64,000 nucleotides of DNA from Bacteroidota bacterium (GTDB taxonomy: Bacteria > Bacteroidota > Bacteroidia > Cytophagales > Cyclobacteriaceae). The position numbers and the translations under genes are program-made. Below the pieces are notes generated by a model, which made no database searches, had not been told where the DNA came from, and saw only the letters and a program-made list of their open reading frames with translations. Shown one piece after another: positions 8,363-17,668 of the stretch (its first letter is position 1; every line of letters starts with the position of its first letter). The stretch is taken from NCBI GenBank assembly GCA_023428695.1, contig JAEYWY010000034.1:238827-302826 (forward strand), in the 5' to 3' direction.

Positions 8363-11302
8363 ATGACCCGTGTCGTTATCCGTTTCCTGGCGTTTTGTAT
8401 GCTGATTATTCCGGTATCAGCAAAGCTGTGTGGGCAGTCGGCTGACGATGTGTTGACACGTATTGACCAACTTCACCAACGGGCGGAGTCATTGGCGAAA
8501 TCTGACTGGTTTGCCGCAGTTGCGGCGGCAGACTCTGCAATAGAACTGGCGAAAGACAGCCGCGATCCCGAATTGATTGCGCAGGCATTTGGTAACGCCG
8601 GCAACCTCCACAGGCACAACAATGACCCGGGTACGGCATGCCTGTACTACGACAGTGCGGTGAGGTCGCATCGGTCGCCGAAGATCGCCGGCGACTTTTA
8701 TCTTCAAGCCGGGATCGCGCTCCTGCGCCTGGTACAGTATGATACAGCAGTGATGGTCCTTGATCAGGGGATAGAACTTGTCGCCGGCAGGAGCGGATTT
8801 TCGTCCGTAGAGGCCGCACTTTACAACGCGCGCGGTAATGTACATCGTGAACAGAATAAATATCAGGAGGCTTTACGCGACTACATTACGGCAACAAGAC
8901 TATTCGAAGCAAATAACGATTTGAAAGGACTCACGCAACCGTTGTCAAATATCGGCAACCTTCACAACCTGATGAACGAGACCGACAAGGCAATCGAATA
9001 TGCCCAACGAAGCCTTGATGTAGCGCGCCAGGCCGGCGTACCGGCGTCAGTGGCGTATTCATACCGGTTGCTCGGGCGGATTTATCGCAAACAGGGTAAG
9101 GCACAGGAGGCGCTTGACGCATATGCCGGAGCGAACACGATTTTCGATTCGTTGAACTCACGTCGCGAAATGGCGGAGACGTACATCAGTATTGGAAATA
9201 TCTTCTTTGATCAGAAACAATTCTCAGACGCGTGGAAAAACTATCACGGTGCATTGGCCACCGTTAAGGTCTTGCCCGATACGCTGCTGATGGCCTATGC
9301 GTATTCGGCAATCGGGCAAACGGCGATGTCGCTTGAACGCTGGAACGATGCGCGTGCTTACCTGGATACCACACTTGTGATTGCCGGTCTCAAGAATTTC
9401 GGACCATTACGCATGGATGCACTGCAGGCGTTGAGCGAGATGTATGAAAAACTTGGCAACGATAAACTTGCCTTTCAATATTACAGAAGATTCGTTTCGC
9501 TCAGGGACTCTGTTACAGCGATACAAAACCGGAAAGACGCGCTTGCCCTTGAGGCACAATATCAAAGCGAAAAGAAAGATGACGCCATTCGAATACTTAA
9601 CGCGGAGAACGAACTTAAGTCGTCGCAGCAGCAAATGCTGATTATTGTTGCCGGCTTTATGCTGATCCTAGCCTTGGTCCTTTACAACCGGTATCAGGTT
9701 AAAACAAAAGCCAACAGGAAACTGCAGGAAATCGATGCCATCAAATCGCAGTTCTTTACAAATATCTCACATGAATTGCGAACACCGCTTACGTTGATCA
9801 TGGCGCCGTTGGAAAGGTATCTGAAAAACGAGACTGATAACGATAAGCGACGTCAATTGGATCTCATGGGCAGGAATGCAAAGCAACTGCAAATGCTGAC
9901 GGAGCAGATGCTGGATCTGGCAAAACTCGAGTCGGGGACCATGCCGCTGGACCTTTCCATAAACGATGCGGCAAGTTTTGTGCGTTTGATCGCCGGCGCC
10001 TTCGAGACTCTCGCCGAACAACGCGGTATCGACTTCAAATGCATTGTTGCTTCGGATGTTCAGAACGCATGTTTCGATCGCGACAAGCTGGAAAAGATTC
10101 TCAATAATCTGCTCTCAAATGCTTTTAAGTTCACACATGAAGGTGGCACTGTTGAACTTCGCGCCACGCAGGGTGAGGGGAACTTACGACTCGAAGTAAT
10201 TGACACTGGCGCGGGAATTCCGTCAGATAAGCTTCCGCACGTCTTTGAGCGTTTTTACCAGGCACATGGCCAGCAATCACATGTCGCTGGCACAGGCGTA
10301 GGGCTGGCGTTGGTAAAAGAGCTTGCAGAAGTCCATCATGGCACGGTGACCGCATCGAGTGCTGAAGGCGAGGGCAGCTCTTTCGTTGTGAGTGTTCCTG
10401 CCGATCCGGAATATTACCGCAAACGTGGCTTTGTTATCGAACAATCTACACCGGAAAAGGTTGAGACCACAGATGAAAGTATAGGTGATTACATGTCACT
10501 TCCACTCGAGGGGAGTGAACCTGCGCCGCTGGTTCTTATAGCTGAGGATCACCCGGAAATGGGCGCGTTCATTGGTGAATTGTTACGTCAGAAATATCGT
10601 GTCGATATCGTTTCAAATGGCCGGCTTGCTCTGGAGCGGGCACGCCAGACAGTACCTGATATCGTAATCAGCGACTGGATGATGCCCGAAATGGATGGCA
10701 GGACATTCTGCGCCGAGATGAAGCAGAACGATGCAACGTCGCACATACCGGTATTGATGTTGACCGCGCGTACGGACCTCGCGAGCAAACTCGAAGGACT
10801 GGTGACTGGTGTAGACGACTACCTGACGAAACCCTTCAACGGCGAAGAACTCGTGGCCCGGGTTGACAACATCATTGCGCAGCGCGCGCGATTGCGGCGT
10901 GCATTTTCGCGCAACATCGTGCTTCAACCGTCAAATGTTCCGATTACTTCACGTGACGAAGCATTCCTTTCACGACTGATGGCTTGTATCGAGCAACGGC
11001 ATCCGGAGTCGGACTTCGGCATTGACGAACTGGCACTCGAAATGGCAATGAGTCGAATGCAGTTGCATCGTAAACTTAAAGCGGTTACCGATCAGTCACC
11101 GGGAGAACTTCTCCGCACATTCAGACTTGAAAAGGCGAGACAACTTCTGATCTCCGGACGTACGGTCAGTGAAGTATGTTTTGATGTTGGGTTCAACAAT
11201 GTCCCACACTTCTCAAAAGCATTTCGCGAGTTTACAGGAGTTACACCAACGACGTTCATCAAACAACAAACCGAAACCGATAAGCAGACGCAAATACAAT
11301 GA
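8363..11302 (+). CDS. Hybrid TPR histidine kinase / receiver / AraC regulator
   Basis: A complete two-component system in one 979-residue chain. Order: signal peptide (about 1-24), TPR repeats (about 30-400), one membrane helix (about 423-440), HisKA domain with FFTNISHELRTPL (His about 470), HATPase (about 573-680, NNLLSNAFKF, DTGAGIP, GTGVGLALVKEL), receiver (about 723-833, phospho-Asp in VISDWMMPEMDG, Lys in LTKPF), and AraC-type DNA-binding domain (about 876-972). Hybrid systems in this phylum usually carry beta-propeller sensors and control glycan use; here the sensor is TPR, so the signal cannot be guessed. Overlaps the next gene by 4 bp. Confidence 0.92.
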   Translation: MTRVVIRFLAFCMLIIPVSAKLCGQSADDVLTRIDQLHQRAESLAKSDWFAAVAAADSAIELAKDSRDPELIAQAFGNAGNLHRHNNDPGTACLYYDSAVRSHRSPKIAGDFYLQAGIALLRLVQYDTAVMVLDQGIELVAGRSGFSSVEAALYNARGNVHREQNKYQEALRDYITATRLFEANNDLKGLTQPLSNIGNLHNLMNETDKAIEYAQRSLDVARQAGVPASVAYSYRLLGRIYRKQGKAQEALDAYAGANTIFDSLNSRREMAETYISIGNIFFDQKQFSDAWKNYHGALATVKVLPDTLLMAYAYSAIGQTAMSLERWNDARAYLDTTLVIAGLKNFGPLRMDALQALSEMYEKLGNDKLAFQYYRRFVSLRDSVTAIQNRKDALALEAQYQSEKKDDAIRILNAENELKSSQQQMLIIVAGFMLILALVLYNRYQVKTKANRKLQEIDAIKSQFFTNISHELRTPLTLIMAPLERYLKNETDNDKRRQLDLMGRNAKQLQMLTEQMLDLAKLESGTMPLDLSINDAASFVRLIAGAFETLAEQRGIDFKCIVASDVQNACFDRDKLEKILNNLLSNAFKFTHEGGTVELRATQGEGNLRLEVIDTGAGIPSDKLPHVFERFYQAHGQQSHVAGTGVGLALVKELAEVHHGTVTASSAEGEGSSFVVSVPADPEYYRKRGFVIEQSTPEKVETTDESIGDYMSLPLEGSEPAPLVLIAEDHPEMGAFIGELLRQKYRVDIVSNGRLALERARQTVPDIVISDWMMPEMDGRTFCAEMKQNDATSHIPVLMLTARTDLASKLEGLVTGVDDYLTKPFNGEELVARVDNIIAQRARLRRAFSRNIVLQPSNVPITSRDEAFLSRLMACIEQRHPESDFGIDELALEMAMSRMQLHRKLKAVTDQSPGELLRTFRLEKARQLLISGRTVSEVCFDVGFNNVPHFSKAFREFTGVTPTTFIKQQTETDKQTQIQ

Positions 11303-11577
11303 TCAAAATACTCCAGTTAATCAACGTGCTACTCATCATCATTAATGGTTTGGTATTTTTTATGCCAAAGAAACCGATCTCGGGTATGCACACAAATGCC
11401 GCAGGAGGGATGATGTTGATTGCATTGGTGATAATTGTTGTATCGGTACTACATCTGATACTGTTTATCGTGGCGTCCGTTTATGGAAAGACGCTGCTGC
11501 TGAAAATACTTACCGGCGTAATGATACCAGTCTCGTTTTTGTTCTGGTATGTTATAGGTTCAACGATAAGAATTTAG
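11299..11577 (+). CDS. Small membrane protein
   Basis: A 92-residue product with three hydrophobic segments (about residues 4-22, 34-58 and 65-86) and short polar loops. Its ATGA start overlaps the stop of the hybrid sensor gene, so the two are co-transcribed and probably translationally coupled. No family is recognised. It may sit in the inner membrane and modulate the sensor, but that is only suggested by position. Confidence 0.65.
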   Translation: MIKILQLINVLLIIINGLVFFMPKKPISGMHTNAAGGMMLIALVIIVVSVLHLILFIVASVYGKTLLLKILTGVMIPVSFLFWYVIGSTIRI

Positions 11578-11598
11578 GAATCTCAATCCGCGGATAAG

Positions 11599-12561
11599 AT
11601 GAAAGCAGTAGTCTACAAGCGTTACGGGCCACCAGACGTGCTGTCGGTTCAGGAGATTGACAAACCCACACCTAAAGATGACGAGGTGTTAGTTAGTGTC
11701 CGCGCTGCTTCCATCAACTCGTGGGACTGGGATATGATCAGGGGCAAACCATGGATCGTCAGGATGTGGGGTCTTTTCCAACCGTCGCATCAGATTCCCG
11801 GAGCGGACATTGCCGGAGTGGTCGAAGCAACGGGGCCTGAGTGTACACGCTTCAAGCCAGGAGATGAAGTTTACGGGGACCTGAATGAAGTGGGTTGGGG
11901 TGGTTTTGCGGAATATGTTTCTGTGCCCGAGAAGTGGCTCGTGAAGAAACCTTCATTCATAACATTTGAAGAAGCTGCGGCGGTTCCGCAGGCGGGATTG
12001 ATGGCACTGCAAGCCGTACGCGATAAAGGCGAGCTGACAGCCGGGCAGAGCATGCTGATGATTGGTGCGGGCGGTGGTGTGGGAACATTTGCGCTCCAGC
12101 TTGCGCGCGCTGCCGGAGGAATTGTGACAGCTGTTGATACTGATTCAAAGCTGGATATGCTGTCATCCCTCGGTGCAAACGAAGTAATTGATTATCGTAA
12201 GGTTGATATTACAAAGACCACAAAAAAATTCGATTTGATCATTGATGTTGTTGCCCGATACCCGTCGTCAACATATAAACGAATGCTAAACCCCGGTGGA
12301 AAATTCCTGATGATTGGCGGAACGATGAATGCTATCCTGCAGACGATGGTGTTTGGTAAACTCGTATCAGACAAGGACCGGCGCGTTGGCATGCTGACTT
12401 ACCGCACCAACAAGGGGCTTGAAGATTTCGAAATGTTGCTTGAGTGCGGTAAGGTGCGGGTGATTATCGACAGCGTTTATCCGATAACTGAAGTTCGCGA
12501 AGCGTTTCGACATTATGCATCGGCGGCGTTCAGGGGAAAGGTTGTAATTTCAATGCGTTAG
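11599..12561 (+). CDS. Zinc-independent NAD(P)-dependent alcohol dehydrogenase / quinone reductase
   Basis: A 320-residue medium-chain dehydrogenase/reductase. The GroES-like N-terminal half starts MKAVVYKRYGPPDVL and contains PGADIAGVVEATG; the Rossmann half has GAGGGVGTFALQLAR (about residues 154-168) for nucleotide binding. Catalytic and structural zinc ligands of classical alcohol dehydrogenases are not seen, which places it with quinone oxidoreductase-like proteins. Likely reduces quinones or alpha,beta-unsaturated carbonyls; the substrate cannot be told. It starts 21 bp after the small membrane protein gene, so may be in the same transcript. Confidence 0.85.
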   Translation: MKAVVYKRYGPPDVLSVQEIDKPTPKDDEVLVSVRAASINSWDWDMIRGKPWIVRMWGLFQPSHQIPGADIAGVVEATGPECTRFKPGDEVYGDLNEVGWGGFAEYVSVPEKWLVKKPSFITFEEAAAVPQAGLMALQAVRDKGELTAGQSMLMIGAGGGVGTFALQLARAAGGIVTAVDTDSKLDMLSSLGANEVIDYRKVDITKTTKKFDLIIDVVARYPSSTYKRMLNPGGKFLMIGGTMNAILQTMVFGKLVSDKDRRVGMLTYRTNKGLEDFEMLLECGKVRVIIDSVYPITEVREAFRHYASAAFRGKVVISMR

Positions 12562-12602
12562 ACGAACTTGAGAAATCAAATATTATTGCGTAATTAGTTT
12601 TC

Positions 12603-13430
12603 ATGGTAGACTCCGCCGAAAGATGCCAGAACTGTGGTACACTGCTTGCCGGAAAATTTTGTCACGCGTGTGGACAAAAGAAAATAGAGGATAAGGAACG
12701 CACAATCAAACATTTCATTTATCAGTTTTTTGGCGCTGCATTTTTTCTTGAGAATAACGTTTTCAGGAACCTTTGGTACCTGCTGTCGAAACCAGGATTT
12801 CTTGCAGCGGAATACCTGGATGGCCGCAGAAAACGTTACATGACGCCTTTGAGTTTGTTTCTGCTTATCAACCTTGTCTATTTTTTCGCCGTACATCTTT
12901 CCGATTTGAATTTATCGCTGCGTGAGCAGATGTTTCAACCTCAGCATAAGAGCCTTGCCACGGCGATGGTTGAGAGGAGGCTTGAGCGCCGCGAAACAAC
13001 ATTGGATGCGTATGCCAGTGAGTACGATGAACAATCCACGGCACTCAGCAAGACGCTGATCATCCTGCATGCGCCGGTAATGGCCTTGTTGCTGACCCTG
13101 ATCTATCTTAAGAGACGTTATTATTTTACAGACCATATCGTGTTTTCGGTTTATATAGTTGCGTTCGTAATGCTGTTGAGTATCATTGCGAATGTCATCC
13201 TGAAATTGCTTGTGACAGGCAGGATAATCGAACCGCAGGTGTTCTTTCCGATCTATGGCTGGCTATTTCTGATCGCGTTCCCCGCCTATTTTGCGATCGC
13301 GCTCAAACGGTTTTACCGCGAAACCTGGGTTTGGACGATCATTAAGACGATACCGGTGCTGGCGGCATTCGTCGTTGCGCATTTTGTTTATCGAACACTA
13401 CTGTTTCTCATTGTATTCTGGACAACGTAG
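12603..13430 (+). CDS. DUF3667 family membrane protein with N-terminal zinc ribbon
   Basis: The product (275 residues) opens with a C-x2-C ... C-x2-C zinc ribbon (CQNCGTLL and CHACGQ) followed by the family signature KDKERTIKHF-like helix, KPGFLAAEYLDGRRKRYMTPLSL, and about five transmembrane segments. This layout is that of the DUF3667 family, common in Bacteroidota, whose function is not known. The next gene begins one base after the stop. Confidence 0.8.
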   Translation: MVDSAERCQNCGTLLAGKFCHACGQKKIEDKERTIKHFIYQFFGAAFFLENNVFRNLWYLLSKPGFLAAEYLDGRRKRYMTPLSLFLLINLVYFFAVHLSDLNLSLREQMFQPQHKSLATAMVERRLERRETTLDAYASEYDEQSTALSKTLIILHAPVMALLLTLIYLKRRYYFTDHIVFSVYIVAFVMLLSIIANVILKLLVTGRIIEPQVFFPIYGWLFLIAFPAYFAIALKRFYRETWVWTIIKTIPVLAAFVVAHFVYRTLLFLIVFWTT

Positions 13431-13431
13431 T

Positions 13432-14203
13432 ATGAAGGTGGCTTTCCTTATCATATTCTCCCTGGCATGCAATCTTGTTAATGGCCAGTTCCACGTCGAG
13501 TATTTTGGTAATATGGGTGTGGCCATTTCGAGGAACGATTCCGCAATCTTTATCGATGCTTTTCACGACTTCTATGAAAGCCAATACCAGCCAACGTTTC
13601 CTGAGAAGTTGGAATCAGTGAAAAACAGGGATACTCCGTACAGGTACGCCGTCGTGGCGATGGTCACACATTACCATGACGATCATATGGATCCGCGCGT
13701 GCTTGAATCCGTGTTGAGTGCTCACGTCAGCATGAAACTTGTTGCGGGGAGTCAATCGATTGATCGAATTGATACGACGATAGTCAACAGTTCGCGACTG
13801 ATTAGGGTAGGTCAGGAGCGTGTAGTAAAAATTGCCCCTGGAATTTTTATTACCGCTGTCAAAACATGGCACGTTAACTACCATCGTGCTGCGCGATTTG
13901 CCAACACCGAAAATCATTTTTTTCTGATTGAATGGAATGGACGTCGGTTTCTGCACCTGGGTGATACTGAAGTCGTCGACAGAAACTTCGAGGCTGCAAA
14001 AATGGAAGGGAACGATTGATGTTTTGTTCGTTCCGGCATGGATCAGCACCACTGCCAACGGCATTGAACTTATTCGTCGGTACGTAGAACCGAGACAAAC
14101 GGTTACTCTCCACGTTAGTCCGGTCAACAGGAAGTCCGATATAAAATCACTTATTCCGATGCACGTATTTGCAGACGCCGGAGATGCCCTTTTGGTTAAG
14201 TAG
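13432..14203 (+). pseudogene. Secreted metallo-beta-lactamase-fold hydrolase, frameshifted
   Basis: The frame from ATG 13432 encodes a signal peptide (ending near LVNGQ) and an MBL-fold domain with the metal motif THYHDDHMD (His 80, His 82, Asp 84, His 85) and LHLGDTE further on. It stops at TGA 14017-14019. The fold continues in the +1 frame (TIDVLFVPAWIS ... DAGDALLVK) to TAG 14203. Dropping one G from the GGG run at 14008-14010 joins the halves as MEGTIDVLF. So it is either a natural frameshift mutation, a sequencing indel, or programmed slippage. The same-strand DUF3667 gene ends one base before its start. Confidence 0.75.
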
Positions 14204-14204
14204 T

Positions 14205-14750
14205 TTACGTCGAATGCAAGGCTATGCGCAAATGCTCGAGGTGATGTGCCAGGTGCCACGCTGTCATGGACACAGCCTGCTTCTGATTCAGCGTGATCCT
14301 GCGAACAGGATGATAGTAGGTAATTGCAAGCTGTCTTTCATCCAGCGATTTAATCAGAAAGATCAGGCGTTTCGTTATGCTTTCGATGATGTCCAGGGAA
14401 TCTTCAATTGGGCCGTTGAGACCATCGGGCGTTTGGGTCCATGCGTCCTGGCTCACCAGGGTTACGTTCTTGTAGTCAGGATCAGTTAGCGCGCATTTCA
14501 TTCTGAAGAAGTGCAGCACGTGCATATCCGCGACATGGTTGATGACCTGTTGCACCGTCCAGCTTCCTTCACGGTAGGTTTTCTTCCGATCAGCCTCTGT
14601 CAGGCCTGCCGCAATGGCGCGATATCGTGCTGGTGCTGTGGAGATTGTTTCGATGAATTGATCCAGATCTTCGCGGGTGATATTTTCTTTCGGCCGGAAC
14701 GGACCAATTGGGAATTTCAATCGTTCGAGTTGTTCTTCGGCTGTGTTCAT
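14205..14750 (-). CDS. YfiT/BstA-type metal-dependent transferase (DinB superfamily)
   Basis: The 181-residue product (MNTAEEQLERLKFPIG) belongs to the four-helix DinB/YfiT superfamily: SWTVQQVINHVADMH gives the first metal His pair and TAWHLAHHLEHLR the last. Relatives in Firmicutes conjugate bacillithiol to electrophiles; whether this host makes bacillithiol is not visible here. The start is set at 14750; the frame is open further upstream, but a -7-like element at 14783-14790 supports this start. Convergent with the metallo-hydrolase gene, one base apart. Confidence 0.78.
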   Translation of the reverse strand: MNTAEEQLERLKFPIGPFRPKENITREDLDQFIETISTAPARYRAIAAGLTEADRKKTYREGSWTVQQVINHVADMHVLHFFRMKCALTDPDYKNVTLVSQDAWTQTPDGLNGPIEDSLDIIESITKRLIFLIKSLDERQLAITYYHPVRRITLNQKQAVSMTAWHLAHHLEHLRIALHST

Positions 14751-14782
14751 ATAAATGGAATTAGCGTTGACTATCGTCAAAA

Positions 14783-14790
14783 CAAAGGTA
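14783..14790 (-). promoter_or_regulatory. Candidate -7 element for the YfiT-like gene
   Basis: On the minus strand this reads TACCTTTG, an exact match to TAnnTTTG. No good -33 TTTG is at 19 bp. Predicted transcription start near 14776 would give a leader of about 26 bases to the ATG at 14750. Confidence 0.3.
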
Positions 14791-14853
14791 ACGCAATTTC
14801 CAACCAGACAGATAACACCGCATTGGGATTTGTCAATCAGGAACAATCAAAAT

Positions 14854-14880
14854 CAAAAAAAGAGGAAGATTATCTTCCTC
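14854..14880 (-). terminator. Rho-independent terminator overlapping the end of a gene
   Basis: On the minus strand, GAGGAAG, a short loop and CTTCCTC form a 7-8 bp stem followed at once by seven T residues. The TAA stop of the 480-residue secreted protein gene (14870-14872) is inside the loop, so the stem also codes its last residues. Confidence 0.75.
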
Positions 14881-16312
14881 TGTTTGCATCGCGTGAGCGT
14901 CCATTGTTTCCATTATTGCCACTATTCCGGCTGCCGGACGAACCCGAATTAGATCGTGGTTGATTTTGCGGCGGAGCTGAACGGACGTTTTGCTGTCGTT
15001 GCTGTTCCGGTTGGCGCGACATGTTTATGTTGCGATTTGCTGGTTCACTTCGGTTGACAGCAGGTGCGGTTCTGTTCACAGGAGGCGAAGTTCTGTTGAC
15101 AGTGGGTGCAGTTCGGTTGACCGTTGGTGCTGTCCGATTAACAGTTGGAGCAGTTCGTTCGGTGCGTGGCGTATTTTGCTGATACGTTCTTTGTTCCTGC
15201 GGCTTTCTAACCTCCACAGGTCGCGTTGTGCGCCAGTTGTCACCCGTGTTTTGTGACGGTGACGCGTCCGTGGTCTTTCTTTCATTGGTACTGGTTTGCG
15301 GCTGACGGACCTGAGGCTGTCGTTGGGTACTCTCGCGCCCTGAGTTTTTATTGTCGTACGAACGCCGTTGCGTGTAACTCCAGTCGGAATTCGTATTTGG
15401 TTTAGCGTCGCTTTGTGTTTGTCTTGGGCGCGTTTGTGATCCGTCACGCGGAGTTGTCGACCGCGGGTTCGTATTCTGGTAAGTGCGTCCTTCACTATTA
15501 CCGGGTCTGCCCGAGTCTGAATAAGTGCGGCTACGGTCAGTCCGGGTACGGCCATTGCGGTAGTCATCGCGGTGCGCAGTACGATAATGAGTTATCTTGT
15601 CATGATGGCGATTATGTACGATCACGGAAGTGGTCCTGTGTGGATGGTAGATGTGATGTGCATGGACGATCCGACGCGTATGGCAGACGGTGTAATACGA
15701 TCTGTAGGGATACCAGACACTGTGGTAGTGCACATATGTAATGGGGCGCCAGGTCGAGTACCAAACGGGTCGCGAGTACCATCCCCAGGGAGAAACCCAT
15801 ACGGTGTAGAAAGGACTATAAACGTAGCGCACTGCCGGCCACGACCATACGTTGACAACGACGGGGGTGACGTTACTTCCGGCGTATGTTCGAACTTCCT
15901 GCGTTGGTTCAATAATGGTAGTAACGCCATAGATATCTTCATCCCCGATTATCTGCAACACGGCTTTACCGTCAGCCTTTTTTTCGAGTTCGATAACGGC
16001 GATATCCTGGGCTTCGTCCTCGGAAATGACAGCCTGCAAAATAAATAGATGAACATTTCCTTCCGTCCGGTTGAGTACGCGTATGTAATCAACATAACCG
16101 TCACCATTGAGGTCGAGGTTATTTACCTTTGAATCCGGAGAATTCAGCAAGCGCTCAAAGTCTTCCGGAGATGATGATTTCTTGAACAATTCCAGGGCAC
16201 CTTCGAGGCTGAAGTTATCGCCCGGAACTTCGGCGTCCATTGCCTGACCGTACACCGACGCCACTCCCGACATCAGCAAGGTCATTAACACTACCACACC
16301 CGATAATTTCAT
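14870..16312 (-). CDS. Secreted low-complexity protein with VNRTAP repeats
   Basis: A 480-residue exported protein: signal peptide (cleavage near YGQ), a folded N-terminal region (about 25-145) with DLNGDGYVDYIRV, like a calcium-binding loop, a Trp/Tyr/His-rich middle (about 150-235, WSWPAVRYVYSPFY, HHIYHPHR), and a long disordered tail rich in Arg, Thr, Asn, Pro and Gln. The tail holds five imperfect heptads of the type TVNRTAP and ends GNNGNNGRSRD. Relatives occur widely in Bacteroidota as hypotheticals. The tail is basic and could bind polysaccharide, nucleic acid or the cell surface; this is inference. Confidence 0.7.
   Translation of the reverse strand: MKLSGVVVLMTLLMSGVASVYGQAMDAEVPGDNFSLEGALELFKKSSSPEDFERLLNSPDSKVNNLDLNGDGYVDYIRVLNRTEGNVHLFILQAVISEDEAQDIAVIELEKKADGKAVLQIIGDEDIYGVTTIIEPTQEVRTYAGSNVTPVVVNVWSWPAVRYVYSPFYTVWVSPWGWYSRPVWYSTWRPITYVHYHSVWYPYRSYYTVCHTRRIVHAHHIYHPHRTTSVIVHNRHHDKITHYRTAHRDDYRNGRTRTDRSRTYSDSGRPGNSEGRTYQNTNPRSTTPRDGSQTRPRQTQSDAKPNTNSDWSYTQRRSYDNKNSGRESTQRQPQVRQPQTSTNERKTTDASPSQNTGDNWRTTRPVEVRKPQEQRTYQQNTPRTERTAPTVNRTAPTVNRTAPTVNRTSPPVNRTAPAVNRSEPANRNINMSRQPEQQRQQNVRSAPPQNQPRSNSGSSGSRNSGNNGNNGRSRDANRGR
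15050..15156 (-). repeat. Five imperfect 21-bp coding repeats
   Basis: Tandem 21-bp units inside the secreted-protein gene encode the heptads TVNRTAP, TVNRTAP, TVNRTSP, PVNRTAP and AVNRSEP. Units differ at several bases each, so the array is diverged but still in frame; copy number could vary by whole heptads without breaking the frame. Confidence 0.7.
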
Positions 16313-16421
16313 AACTAAATGGATTTAACGCTTCAAAGGCAAAGACTGCGCCAAATATCCGCCGGGTTGGATATGACTTAAGGTTGTCAAAGAACGCGTA
16401 TATTAACGTTCGCTTAGATTT

Positions 16422-16970
16422 ATGGTTCGCGCTTTTTATCGATTGGCTTTCCGGATTGCCGGATGGAAAATAAGTGGCGATTTTTCGCGGGATATCAGGA
16501 AAGTTGTCATCGCGGTTGCGCCGCACACCAGCAACTGGGACTTCGTTGTGGGGCTTGCTGCGCGAAGTATCTTACGTCTGAACAACGCGCGTTTTCTCGG
16601 GAAGAGTCAGCTCTTCAGGCCGCCATTTGGGTGGATATTCCGGATGCTGGGTGGCTATCCCATAGACCGAACCCGGCGCGAAGACATGGTGAACCAGGCT
16701 GCCGCATTGTTCAGTTTGTACGATGAATTTATGCTGGCACTGGCGCCGGAAGGCACACGAAAGAAAGTTGACAGACTGAAAACCGGCTTCTACTACATCG
16801 CAAAAAAGGCCGGTGTTCCCATCATCCCGGTCGGATTTGATTTTGCAAGGAAAGCGGTAGTCATTGGGCAGCCGCTAATACCATCGGATAACATGGAGTC
16901 GGACCTCGATCAACTACATCAATTCTATGGTACGATAAAAGGTAAGAACCCCGAACTTGGGTTTCCGTGA
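16422..16970 (+). CDS. Lysophospholipid acyltransferase family protein (PlsC-like)
   Basis: A 182-residue 1-acylglycerol-3-phosphate acyltransferase-type protein. Acyltransferase block I is HTSNWD (His about 35, Asp about 40, the H-x4-D catalytic pair), and block III is APEGTRKK (about 108-115), followed by GFYYIAKKAGVPIIPVGF, block IV. It is shorter than classical PlsC (about 240 residues) but contains all catalytic blocks, like other small Bacteroidota members. Likely acts at the inner membrane in phospholipid or ornithine-lipid synthesis. Transcribed alone. Confidence 0.85.
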   Translation: MVRAFYRLAFRIAGWKISGDFSRDIRKVVIAVAPHTSNWDFVVGLAARSILRLNNARFLGKSQLFRPPFGWIFRMLGGYPIDRTRREDMVNQAAALFSLYDEFMLALAPEGTRKKVDRLKTGFYYIAKKAGVPIIPVGFDFARKAVVIGQPLIPSDNMESDLDQLHQFYGTIKGKNPELGFP

Positions 16971-16987
16971 ATACAGGAGCCAGTTTC

Positions 16988-17668
16988 TCAATCGTAAGGA
17001 TTTCCGATCAGATACAATTCGTACTCTTCACGAAGTCCCTTTAGCCTGGTCCTGCAGCGTGTAGTGTTTACGTTGCTATGCGGCAGCAGATCGAAGACGT
17101 CGCGGGATACGATGAAATCGTTGTTCAATTCTTTTGTTGCGGACTGAATTCTCGACGCAACGTTCACCGCATGGCCCATCACGATGTGATGCATCCGCGA
17201 GTGGATTCTGATATTCCCGGTTGCGACCTTGCCAGCATGTATACCAATGCCTACCTGGATGCGTTCGCCGGTCGTATTGCCATTCATGGCGTTCAACACA
17301 GTAAAAATAGCGTGACCTGCCGCGACCGCAGACTCAGCAGCACCTGTTGACGTTTCTCCGAAGCCGAATGCCGCGTACAGACCGTCACCGGTTGTCTCAA
17401 TGACCTGCCCATGGTAAACCCGGATGATGCGCTGGAACGATGAAAACAGCTTCTGAATCATGTGTATCACGCGTCCCGGTTCATATTTTTCAGCAAGAGG
17501 TGTAAAGTTCCTGATGTCGAGAAACAGCAGGGCCATAAAACGCTCCCGCTCAGCTTCCTGGCTCCACAAGTCTGCCTGTCCCGCACGTTGAGCCTCGATT
17601 TTTGAATGCTTCTTCCTTATAATTGGTCGCCTGGCAACCGTTGATCCAAACAAAGTGAGTTGCTCCAT
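16988..17668 (-). CDS. Class III adenylate/guanylate cyclase
   Basis: The 226-residue product has a short basic N-terminus and then a full class III cyclase domain: first metal Asp in LFLDIRNFTPLAEKY, second in TTGDGLYAAFG, and GIHAGKVATGNI later. The presence of both metal aspartates suggests catalytic activity. Whether it makes cAMP or cGMP is not decided by what I can see. There is no sensor or membrane domain, so it is probably cytoplasmic. Convergent with the acyltransferase gene. Confidence 0.85.
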   Translation of the reverse strand: MEQLTLFGSTVARRPIIRKKHSKIEAQRAGQADLWSQEAERERFMALLFLDIRNFTPLAEKYEPGRVIHMIQKLFSSFQRIIRVYHGQVIETTGDGLYAAFGFGETSTGAAESAVAAGHAIFTVLNAMNGNTTGERIQVGIGIHAGKVATGNIRIHSRMHHIVMGHAVNVASRIQSATKELNNDFIVSRDVFDLLPHSNVNTTRCRTRLKGLREEYELYLIGNPYD

